Of a stretch of 7,322 bases of DNA, positions 1 through 6,613 are shown piece after piece. The stretch is taken from NCBI GenBank assembly GCA_016936695.1, contig JAFGXK010000279.1:1-7322 (forward strand). The letters are read 5' to 3'. The notes under the pieces are model-generated. The model had not been told where the DNA came from. It saw nothing but the letters and a program-made list of their open reading frames with translations, and made no database searches. Both the position numbers and the translations under genes were made by a program. Origin of the DNA: Bacteroidales bacterium. GTDB taxonomy: Bacteria; Bacteroidota; Bacteroidia; Bacteroidales; VadinHA17. The stretch's first letter is position 1; each line of letters starts with the position of its first letter.

Positions 1-86
1 GGTACAGGAGGCTCAACCGGTCTGCTGCAAGATACCTGGGCCCCGAAAGCGGCCATGATAAGAACAACAACAAGTGACTTTTTCAT
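1..86 (-). CDS. N-terminus of a secreted protein, probable lipoprotein (partial)
   Basis: An ATG at 86-84 opens a minus-strand frame that stays open to the left edge, giving 28 complete codons. The peptide starts MKKSLVVVLIMAAFGAQVSC, a short basic n-region, a hydrophobic core and a cysteine at residue 20, then SRPVEPPV, a proline-rich start typical of the linker behind a lipid anchor. The most likely reading is a signal-peptidase-II lipoprotein. The lipobox Q-V-S-C is poor at position -3, where Leu is usual, so a plain Sec-secreted protein is possible, though no good AxA site is seen. The gene is divergent from the permease at 286. A weak -7-like sequence (TATATTTA, one mismatch to TAnnTTTG) lies at 106-113 on its strand, with no -33 partner. 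Nothing of the mature domain is in the window, so no function can be given. Confidence 0.6.
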   Translation of the reverse strand, partial: MKKSLVVVLIMAAFGAQVSCSRPVEPPV

Positions 87-146
87 CCGACTTCGTTTTG
101 CTTATTAAATATATAGTCTTGTGAGTTTAAAATATTAGTGTAATGA

Positions 147-224
147 TTTCGTGAATCTTAGCGCCTTGGTGCCTTAGTGGCATTTTTTTGCCACCAAGAC
201 GCGAAGGCACCAAGCTACACAAAG
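147..224. repeat. Octamer-built inverted repeat (long imperfect hairpin)
   Basis: The arms 147-182 and 189-224 are each 36 bases and flank a loop of six T (183-188). By hand alignment 26 of 36 positions pair, including 16 of the 20 nearest the loop. The arms are made of 8-base units. Seven units fit CTTNGYGN without exception: 157-164, 165-172 and 173-180 on the plus strand, and 191-198, 199-206, 207-214 and 217-224 on the minus strand, with a 2-base insert at 215-216. The element lies between two divergent genes, and its centre (185.5) is half a base from the midpoint of the gap (186). From memory it resembles dispersed intergenic repeats of the CACAAAG type found in environmental Bacteroidota and some other phyla; I could not search for this. 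Its function is unknown. A position upstream of both genes argues against a simple terminator. Confidence 0.8.
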
Positions 225-262
225 TTAACCGCGCAATGGATTAATTCAAGCATTTTTATACT

Positions 263-270
263 TACTTTTG
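263..270 (+). promoter_or_regulatory. Candidate -7 promoter box for the permease gene
   Basis: TACTTTTG matches the Bacteroidota -7 consensus TAnnTTTG at every fixed position. It ends 15 bases before the ATG at 286, which would give a leader of roughly 10 bases. No TTTG-like -33 box is found 19-20 bases upstream (around 239-243), so the call rests on the -7 box and its position alone. Confidence 0.4.
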
Positions 271-285
271 ACATGACTTTACTTT

Positions 286-1530
286 ATGAACCTTCCATAT
301 TTCATAGCCCGGCGTCTTATAAGGGGACGGACCGAGAAGACTTCATTCTCGAGACCGATAAATGTTATAGCCATTGTGGGCATTGCCATGGGACTGGCGG
401 TTATGATAATCGCAGTTGCGGTTCTTACAGGTTTTAAACAACAGATCCGCGACAAGATAGTGGGATTCGGTTCAAATATTCAGATCCTCAACTTTGACTC
501 CAACCTTTCGCTCGAAACCATACCGGTCAGCGACACCCAGGCTTTTATCCCCAGGATAAGGGAGATGGACGGCATAAAACATGTTCAGGTCTTCGCCACT
601 AAAGCCGGGATCATCAAGACCACAGAAGCTATTCAGGGTGTGGTGCTGAAAGGTGTGGGAAGCGACTTCGAATGGGATTTCTTCAGAAGCAGCATCATCG
701 ACGGAACCGTATTCTCCGTATCCGATACAGGGCGCACAAATGAGGTGATCATTTCAAAAAAGATATCCGACATGCTGCGACTGAAAACGGGTGACTCATT
801 TGCAATGTATTTTGTACAGGACCCTCCCCGCAGCCGCCGGTTCACAGTAAGCGGGATCTATGAAACCAGTCTCGAGGAGTTCGACAAGATGTATGTCTTC
901 TGTGATATTGGCCATATTAAAAGGCTGAATGGCTGGACAGACGACCAGGTGAGCGGTTTCGAGATATTCATCGACGATTTCGACCGGCTCGACGAGATGA
1001 CGCTTGCAGTAAGGAATCAGGTGGGATACAGACTCCTTGAGGAAGAAACCAAATTCAAGGTCACCAACATAAGGCTAAGATACCCCCAGATTTTCGACTG
1101 GCTCAATTTCCAGGACATGAACGTCTTCATTATAATTACCCTTATGCTTCTTGTTGCAGGATTCAACATGATCTCGGGACTTCTGATCATCATACTCGAA
1201 AAGACCAATATGATAGGAGTCTTCAAGGCTCTCGGATCGGATAACGGAACCATCAGGAAGATTTTCCTTTATCAGGCCGGCTGGCTTATTGCCAAAGGAT
1301 TGCTGTGGGGGAATATCATCGGTCTGGGGCTTGCCTTTCTTCAGCTTAAAACAGGGATTATATCACTCGATCCCAGTTCATACTATATAAAAACCGTTCC
1401 TGTAAATATGGAACTGTCCCATATCCTTTTGCTCAACATCGGGACAATGATTATCATCATCCTTATGCTGCTCGTGCCCTCACAGCTGATAAGCCGGATA
1501 ACGCCTGTAAAGGCGATCAGGTATGATTAG
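286..1530 (+). CDS. lolE: LolC/LolE-type lipoprotein-releasing ABC transporter permease (FtsX family)
   Basis: This 414-residue protein has the layout of the LolC/LolE inner-membrane permeases, which with the LolD ATPase extract lipoproteins from the inner membrane and pass them to LolA. Residues 1-25 carry the typical basic N-terminus (FIARRLIRGRTEKTSFSRP). A first membrane helix spans about 27-50, a large periplasmic domain about 51-275, and three further helices lie at about 277-304, 325-353 and 379-402. The LDPSSYYIKTVPV stretch (361-373), before the last helix, is characteristic of the family, as is the cytoplasmic K-T-N-M-I-G-V-F-K-A-L-G-S segment (306-318), the usual ATPase contact loop of FtsX-type permeases. 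Length is normal. No lolD is in the window, so the ATPase must be encoded elsewhere. Many Bacteroidota carry only one such permease, so C versus E cannot be decided. The ATG at 286 suits the N-terminus; the ATG at 273 is out of frame. Confidence 0.88.
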   Translation: MNLPYFIARRLIRGRTEKTSFSRPINVIAIVGIAMGLAVMIIAVAVLTGFKQQIRDKIVGFGSNIQILNFDSNLSLETIPVSDTQAFIPRIREMDGIKHVQVFATKAGIIKTTEAIQGVVLKGVGSDFEWDFFRSSIIDGTVFSVSDTGRTNEVIISKKISDMLRLKTGDSFAMYFVQDPPRSRRFTVSGIYETSLEEFDKMYVFCDIGHIKRLNGWTDDQVSGFEIFIDDFDRLDEMTLAVRNQVGYRLLEEETKFKVTNIRLRYPQIFDWLNFQDMNVFIIITLMLLVAGFNMISGLLIIILEKTNMIGVFKALGSDNGTIRKIFLYQAGWLIAKGLLWGNIIGLGLAFLQLKTGIISLDPSSYYIKTVPVNMELSHILLLNIGTMIIIILMLLVPSQLISRITPVKAIRYD

Positions 1531-1564
1531 AAAACGGATCAGAATTTTCCGTAAAACCTGAAGC

Positions 1565-3034
1565 TTACTTCCGGGGGGGATCACCGCCCGAATTAAATGT
1601 CAGCGATTCACCGTTCTCGGGAAGAATGTTCCTGTAGTGCTCGTAACGTTCGAGAATCTGGCTGACAAAAGCAACCGATTCCTTCCCCTTGAAATAACCA
1701 TACTTAACGACGCTGTCGTTATAATACTTCGGCTCGGCCTTTTTCAACACCCAGACAGCAACGCTGCCATCCCAGACCTGAGGATCCATGCCATTCTTCC
1801 CGGCAAGTTTCATGGCATCAAGTATATGTCCGGGCCCGGCATTATAAGCAGCAAGTATAAATTTAGTCCTTTCTTTTTCATCGGCAATCTTCGAGTCAAA
1901 GATTTCATGAAGCCAGTCGATGAATTTTACTCCCGCCATTATGTTCAACTCCGGTGAAGCTGTTACATCAATACCGAAATGCTTTCCTGTTTCAGGCATT
2001 ACCTGCATGAGCCCGTAAGCTCCCACTCTTGAGACCACATCAGGCTTAAACCTCGATTCCTGGCAGATGAGTGAAGCAAGCAGACGCCAGTCCCATCCTA
2101 TCTTCTCACTGTAAGTCTTTATAAGGTTGTCCCATTGAGATACTTTTCCGGACCTGAGAGAGTAATTTTCGCTCTTTAAAAATTTAACCGGGTTGGAGTT
2201 TCTGAAATATTTTGAGTACAGAATGGCGAAAGTCTGAGTCTCCCTGAATGTTTTTATCCACTGGTTTAGCTCATTTTCAAGCTGGCCGGAATTACTTTTA
2301 CGGATTGCCCAGGCGAGGTTCTGATGACTGCTCAATGTGGTTGTTATATCGATATCCGGAAAGCGGGCTGAATTTACCAATGCAATATTCTGGTCGCAGA
2401 CGGCAAATTCAATTTCGCCCTTACTGACAAGATCAATCAGACCTTCAGCCTCGAAAGGGATTTCAACGATTGTCATCTGTTCTCCTGCCTCTCCGGATAA
2501 TGTATTAAGGTATTCGGCATGAGAAGAACCTTTCTGTACGTAAACGGTCAGATGCGAAAGTTCCAGTGGATTGCGGACAAGCCTTTCATCAAGTTCTGCG
2601 GCTGTGAGTGATCTCCATCTGTTGGGTTTCCTCTGAACAAGGATCATCCTGGTGCTGTCTAAAGATTCGGTGAACCTTATGTCTCTGCTGCGCGACGGAG
2701 TTACCGTCAGACCCATGGCCAGAAGATCGACCTGCCCTGTTTTCAGCCTGGCAAAAGCATCTTCCACGTTGTTGCCGGTATGTATCTCAAGATCAATCCC
2801 AAGGTGATCGGAGAACGCTTTCAGAAGTTCATAGTGAAACCCCATTGGTTCACCTTTATACAGAAAATAGTTGGCTGAGTTAAAATCAGTGATGACTATA
2901 AGCCTGCCTCTTGTCCTGATTGAATCAAGATCAAATAGTTCTGAATTGTCAAGGATTTCTCCGGCCGGTTTTTTGGAACAGGAAAGAAAAAGGGTCCCGA
3001 TTATGGCCAGTAAAACGAATAATTTCTTTGTCAA
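1565..3034 (-). CDS. mltF: MltF-like membrane-bound lytic murein transglycosylase (lipoprotein)
   Basis: This 489-residue protein has two domains. After a lipoprotein signal peptide with lipobox F-L-S-C (Cys19), residues about 42-280 form a family-3 solute-binding domain, which in E. coli MltF is regulatory. Residues about 300-470 form the lytic transglycosylase (SLT, GH23) domain, which cuts the MurNAc-GlcNAc bond of peptidoglycan with formation of 1,6-anhydroMurNAc. The catalytic residue is Glu326 in QESRF, followed by GAYGLMQVMP (338-347) and AAYNAGPG (395-402), all hallmark motifs of the family and all intact. The start is a TTG at 3034-3032: an in-frame stop lies at 3052-3050 and no ATG or GTG occurs between it and the signal peptide. 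The expected location is lipid-anchored and facing the periplasm. It lies downstream of the porin gene, 58 bases away, with its own candidate promoter, and converges on the permease gene. Confidence 0.92.
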   Translation of the reverse strand: MTKKLFVLLAIIGTLFLSCSKKPAGEILDNSELFDLDSIRTRGRLIVITDFNSANYFLYKGEPMGFHYELLKAFSDHLGIDLEIHTGNNVEDAFARLKTGQVDLLAMGLTVTPSRSRDIRFTESLDSTRMILVQRKPNRWRSLTAAELDERLVRNPLELSHLTVYVQKGSSHAEYLNTLSGEAGEQMTIVEIPFEAEGLIDLVSKGEIEFAVCDQNIALVNSARFPDIDITTTLSSHQNLAWAIRKSNSGQLENELNQWIKTFRETQTFAILYSKYFRNSNPVKFLKSENYSLRSGKVSQWDNLIKTYSEKIGWDWRLLASLICQESRFKPDVVSRVGAYGLMQVMPETGKHFGIDVTASPELNIMAGVKFIDWLHEIFDSKIADEKERTKFILAAYNAGPGHILDAMKLAGKNGMDPQVWDGSVAVWVLKKAEPKYYNDSVVKYGYFKGKESVAFVSQILERYEHYRNILPENGESLTFNSGGDPPRK

Positions 3035-3074
3035 AAAACAAATTTTAAATTAATCAATTCTTTATTTCCGGACA

Positions 3075-3105
3075 CAAAGATAACAAAATTTATCAATCAT
3101 AGAAA
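3075..3105 (-). promoter_or_regulatory. Candidate Bacteroidota promoter for mltF
   Basis: On the minus strand TATCTTTG (3082-3075) matches TAnnTTTG perfectly. Exactly 19 bases upstream of it lies TTTC (3105-3102), one mismatch from the -33 consensus TTTG. Transcription would begin near 3070, about 35 bases before the TTG start. The -33 box lies inside the last codons of the porin gene, whose stop is at 3095-3093. Confidence 0.55.
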
Positions 3106-5012
3106 GTCCATGCCAGGCCATACCTGAACATCCTGACATTCATGGGGTATGAGGGAATCATGAAGTAATCGTAGCCGGTAAATCCTGCATTGACATGATC
3201 GAGCATCAGAAATATTCTTGTCCGGCGTATCTTCAGATTCATAAAGACATTAACGAACGGATAATTACCGGTTTCTACCTTGTTCTGCATATAAAACCTT
3301 CCGGTTGCCGGCATATAGGAATAAGCATTATACGGGGTATGGTACAACACCTCGGCTCCCACCTGCATGTTCAGCTGTCCGTCTGTCTGCCTGAAGTTGA
3401 ACAGATGTTCAAAAAAGCCGGTAGCCCTTGCTGTGGCCAGAGGCAGGTCGAGAACATCCGGATTGCTTGACTGCTGAAAAAGAAGATCCGTTGTGAGATG
3501 GAATTTCCACGCCCTGAGATCCTTGCTGGCATACACCGACACAACTGACAGACCGCCTCCATGCTGCGCCGGCATTGCCAGCGTATCGAATCCTGTATAA
3601 TTGTCTATCACGGCATAATTGAACCGCAGTTCCATTTTCCTGGCCGGATAGGAGAAGCTTGTACCGACATCGATCCGGAACTCCTTGTCCATGCTCTTCG
3701 ACCATTCAAAATGGTTCCCTCCCCACTGTTCATACCAGAAAGAAGGCTGGCGGTTGGCGATGGTCCCGTTGATATTCCACGACGCCATACCTTTTTTAAA
3801 GCTGAACGACTTCGATATCATCCCGTCGAGGTTGAAATCGCCAAAGCGGTATCCGCTGAGAAAAAGCTCACCGGTAGCCATCCAGTAGAACTTGTCTCCG
3901 ATATTGTTGTAAAGCCTTCCGACAAGCACGTTGTTATGCTTGCGCCATAAGGCAGTATCAGCAAGCAGTGTATCGTGGGTGGGCACAATCTGGCTGTATT
4001 TTATAAGTTCATTCCTTATCCCCACTCCTCCCGCAAGCCTGAACCGGCTGTTTTCATCCGTAGTAAAATCAAAACGAAGGGTGTTTTTAATGGTTCTTGC
4101 AGAGAGGGAATCGAAGGTGCGCGTATTACTAATGTAAACAGAGTCATAGAACCCCGAAGCGGGATTACTGTCCTCATAGGTTCTCCTGTTACCGTCGATG
4201 GCAAGAATATGCGAGAACGATCCGCTGAGCCAGAACGGTTTGACTGACACCCCTGTGCTGTCGGCAGCAACAGGCCCCTTTTTTCCCAGGGTATAGCGCT
4301 GAACCAGCATCAGGTTGCTGTTTTTGAGGTAACTTCTGGCTTTGCTCAGACCGCCAAGGTTTACCTCCACATTTTCGGGATCGAGAGTTTCAAGCTGACT
4401 CAAGTCACTTATTCCCCCGTTCTCGAAGGTTGTCATGTTGTTCAGACCGTAAGCAAAATAAGCTGTGTATTTATCGCCCCGGTAAGATCCGTTAAAAGTG
4501 AAGTTCTTGTCGCTCGACCGCTGGTAGGAGTACTGCCCGAGATTATAAACAATATCGTAAACAAGCGCCAGGTTGAGTTTTCTGTTAACATTCTGGGAGT
4601 GCCTTATCCTGAATGTCTGTTCGGCCTGGTTGCGGGGACCGGCGTAAGTCCAGACGAATTCAGTAAAGGGAACCTGGGTGTTCATAAAAAGGTATCTCTC
4701 CGGCTGGTACATCAGAGGATAGAAGTTGCTGCTCAGGAACTTGTCGGGATCAGTGACCCTGTCGAAAAAATTCAACTGGTAAAACGGAAGGCCATAGCTC
4801 CCGGGGTAAGCATTGAAGGGTGAATATTTATCGGCCAGACGGTAATGATTGAACAGGGAGAAAGTTGTATCGAAGGGAACCTTAACCTCTTCGGTCAGAT
4901 CGGGGGAGAGTCTCCACATTTCTATTGTCCTGTGCCTGATTGTATCCTGAGCCCCGGCATAAAAAACGGGATACAGGCAGGTAATCAGTAATATTGCAAA
5001 GGTTCGCCTCAT
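3093..5012 (-). CDS. Putative porin, Porin_10 family outer-membrane beta-barrel
   Basis: From the ATG at 5012 the protein has 639 residues, beginning with a Sec signal peptide (MRRTFAILLITCLYPVFYAG) that is likely cut after Ala21, just before Gln22. Behind it come DTT (48-50), YPGSYGLPFYQL (69-80) and then VPFTEFVWTYAGPRNQAEQ (114-132) ahead of HSQN, a pattern I recognise from the Bacteroidota 'putative porin' family (Pfam Porin_10). The rest is dominated by alternating aromatic and polar residues, as in beta-strands of an outer-membrane barrel, and the C-terminus RYGLAWTFYD is aromatic-rich. The substrate is unknown. The frame can be opened from a TTG at 5021, adding three residues, but the ATG gives a more normal signal peptide and the TTG overlaps a -7 box. 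The gene follows ftsZ by 58 bases and precedes mltF. Family membership is from memory; a lipid or solute role is not shown. Confidence 0.78.
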   Translation of the reverse strand: MRRTFAILLITCLYPVFYAGAQDTIRHRTIEMWRLSPDLTEEVKVPFDTTFSLFNHYRLADKYSPFNAYPGSYGLPFYQLNFFDRVTDPDKFLSSNFYPLMYQPERYLFMNTQVPFTEFVWTYAGPRNQAEQTFRIRHSQNVNRKLNLALVYDIVYNLGQYSYQRSSDKNFTFNGSYRGDKYTAYFAYGLNNMTTFENGGISDLSQLETLDPENVEVNLGGLSKARSYLKNSNLMLVQRYTLGKKGPVAADSTGVSVKPFWLSGSFSHILAIDGNRRTYEDSNPASGFYDSVYISNTRTFDSLSARTIKNTLRFDFTTDENSRFRLAGGVGIRNELIKYSQIVPTHDTLLADTALWRKHNNVLVGRLYNNIGDKFYWMATGELFLSGYRFGDFNLDGMISKSFSFKKGMASWNINGTIANRQPSFWYEQWGGNHFEWSKSMDKEFRIDVGTSFSYPARKMELRFNYAVIDNYTGFDTLAMPAQHGGGLSVVSVYASKDLRAWKFHLTTDLLFQQSSNPDVLDLPLATARATGFFEHLFNFRQTDGQLNMQVGAEVLYHTPYNAYSYMPATGRFYMQNKVETGNYPFVNVFMNLKIRRTRIFLMLDHVNAGFTGYDYFMIPSYPMNVRMFRYGLAWTFYD

Positions 5013-5018
5013 CAGCCG

Positions 5019-5026
5019 CAAAGATA
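5019..5026 (-). promoter_or_regulatory. Candidate -7 promoter box at the start of the porin gene
   Basis: TATCTTTG on the minus strand (5026-5019) matches TAnnTTTG perfectly and is identical to the -7 box of mltF. It ends only 6 bases before the ATG at 5012, so a transcript from it would have almost no leader. No TTTG is present 19-20 bases upstream. The box could therefore be a real promoter giving a near-leaderless mRNA, or a chance match in an AT-rich gap. Confidence 0.35.
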
Positions 5027-5070
5027 TGAAAATTATGCAAGCAGGATGGAGCGGAGCGCAACTTCAGACA

Positions 5071-6558
5071 TCAATCAACATTATCGTTGAGATATGCATT
5101 GTTATCTCTGAGAACCGGTCCCTGACCGTCGGCAAGCTCTTCGAGGGTGAACTTGGAAACCTTTACGTCGTTTTCCTTGTCTTTGGGCGAAAGCGCCATA
5201 TTACGCCTTACGTAAGCCGGAACATCCTCAAATGCCTCAATATTGTCCTTAATTATCTTATTGGAGAGCCCTTCCTTTTTGAAGAAGTTTTGCATGTGCT
5301 TCACCTTCTGAAGGGTCGATTTCTGATTTTCCCTCTCTTCAATAAGCTCCGATTCTCTTTTGCTGCGCACCAACGTAAGTTCTTCCATTGTCTCAGGATC
5401 GAAATGGAGCCTTCCCTGCTTTTCCTCCTCAAAATCGGACAATTCCTGCTGCGTGGATTTCTGCACTACAGAAAAAGTGTTTTCTCCCCGGTCGGGAATG
5501 ATATGCGGAGGAACAGGATGGAGCTCTGCCAGAAGCTCAACTTTCCTGGGCTTCGGTCTTTTATAGGGTGTAAGAATGCTGTTCGACGGGAATCCCGTTG
5601 CAATGACAGTGACACTGATCTCCTTGCCAAGGCTCTCGTCCTGTGACAGTCCCCTTATGATGAGTGCATCTTCCGAAGAAGCTTCATACATGTAATCGGT
5701 GATCTGACCGAGTTCATCCATGGTAAGCTCGTTCTCCCCTTTGCCTGATGCTATATTGACGAGTATACTCCTTGCGCCTGTGATGTCGTTTGAATTCAGA
5801 AGAGGTGAGGAAAGCGCATTTTCTATTGCTGTACGGGCCCTGTCTTCGCCTGAAGCCAGACCCATTCCCATAATTGCAACACCCGACTCCTTCATCACGG
5901 TTTCAACATCAGCGAAGTCAACGTTGATATAACCGGCCACCGTTATGATTTCGGCGATCCCCTTAACTGCTGTTGCCAGAATATCGTCGGCCTTGGCAAA
6001 TGCTGCTGACACGCCGAGATCACCGTATATCTCCCGGAGTTTCTCATTGTTTATGACAAGAAGCGAATCCACATGCTCTCCAAGGTGGCTGATTCCTTCG
6101 ATAGCATAGTTGATCCTCACCTTACCTTCCGATTTGAAAGGTATTGTAACCACTGCCACGGTAAGATATCCTTCATCCCTGCAAGCCTTTGCGATTACGG
6201 GAATAGCCCCCGTGCCGGTGCCTCCTCCCATTCCGGTGGTGAGAAACACCATTTTGGTATTGCCTCCGATAGCATCCATCACCTCGCCTATGTTCTCCAT
6301 GGCAGCCTGGCGTCCAACCTCCGGCTTGCTTCCAGCACCCCGGCCTTCGGTAATAGAGGCACCAAGCTGGACTTTAACGGGCACCTGGCTTTTTGCCAGA
6401 GCCTGATGGTCGGTGTTGCAAACCACAAAATTGACATCCTTGATGCCTTTGTCGAACATGTGGTTAACTGCATTGTTGCCGCCGCCACCTATTCCGACAA
6501 CCTTTATTATGGATGACCTCTCAACCGGAAGGTCAAAACTTATCAAATCATCTTCCAT
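5071..6558 (-). CDS. ftsZ: Cell division protein FtsZ
   Basis: This 495-residue tubulin-like GTPase polymerises into the Z-ring at midcell. The GTP-binding part has VGIGGGGNNAV (21-31) and the signature GGGTGTG (111-117). The catalytic T7 loop NVDFADVETVM (212-222) supplies Asn212, Asp214 and Asp217 to the neighbouring subunit, so both GTPase halves are intact. The globular core ends near 330. A charged linker of about 110 residues follows, E/K-rich and possibly coiled at about 370-430. The conserved C-terminal peptide EDVPAYVRRN (444-453), the expected docking site for FtsA, is not at the end: 42 more residues follow, finishing with LRDNNAYLNDNVD. The longer length relative to E. coli FtsZ (383) comes from linker and tail. 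The gene sits 55 bases downstream of ftsA with an A-rich sequence before its ATG, and is probably cotranscribed with it. Confidence 0.98.
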   Translation of the reverse strand: MEDDLISFDLPVERSSIIKVVGIGGGGNNAVNHMFDKGIKDVNFVVCNTDHQALAKSQVPVKVQLGASITEGRGAGSKPEVGRQAAMENIGEVMDAIGGNTKMVFLTTGMGGGTGTGAIPVIAKACRDEGYLTVAVVTIPFKSEGKVRINYAIEGISHLGEHVDSLLVINNEKLREIYGDLGVSAAFAKADDILATAVKGIAEIITVAGYINVDFADVETVMKESGVAIMGMGLASGEDRARTAIENALSSPLLNSNDITGARSILVNIASGKGENELTMDELGQITDYMYEASSEDALIIRGLSQDESLGKEISVTVIATGFPSNSILTPYKRPKPRKVELLAELHPVPPHIIPDRGENTFSVVQKSTQQELSDFEEEKQGRLHFDPETMEELTLVRSKRESELIEERENQKSTLQKVKHMQNFFKKEGLSNKIIKDNIEAFEDVPAYVRRNMALSPKDKENDVKVSKFTLEELADGQGPVLRDNNAYLNDNVD

Positions 6559-6613
6559 GGTTTCTTTTTTTAATTGTTAATGAACAGCATTTCCCATTCG
6601 GCCAAACCAAAGG

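Noticed and set aside
177..437. Plus-strand frame of 86 codons beginning within the inverted repeat
   Set aside because: It overlaps the start of the permease gene in another frame and its sequence has no family-like features; the ATG at 177 context is the repeat itself.
1531..1555. Possible terminator between the convergent permease and mltF genes
   Set aside because: Only 5-base stems can be formed (ACGGA with TCCGT, or GAAAA with TTTTC), they compete with each other and no T-run follows. No convincing terminator is seen in the 34-base gap.
1573..1579. Run of seven G near the 3' end of mltF as a slippage or frameshift site
   Set aside because: It affects only the last few residues after the SLT domain and no alternative frame of interest follows. 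It could be a sequencing-error spot but nothing shows one.
3561..3950. Plus-strand frame of 129 codons opposite the porin gene
   Set aside because: It is an antisense shadow of a coding region with clear barrel and signal-peptide features.
5026..5646. Plus-strand open frame of 206 codons opposite ftsZ
   Set aside because: It is a shadow of the high-confidence ftsZ coding sequence, with no recognisable domain and no plausible independent gene context.
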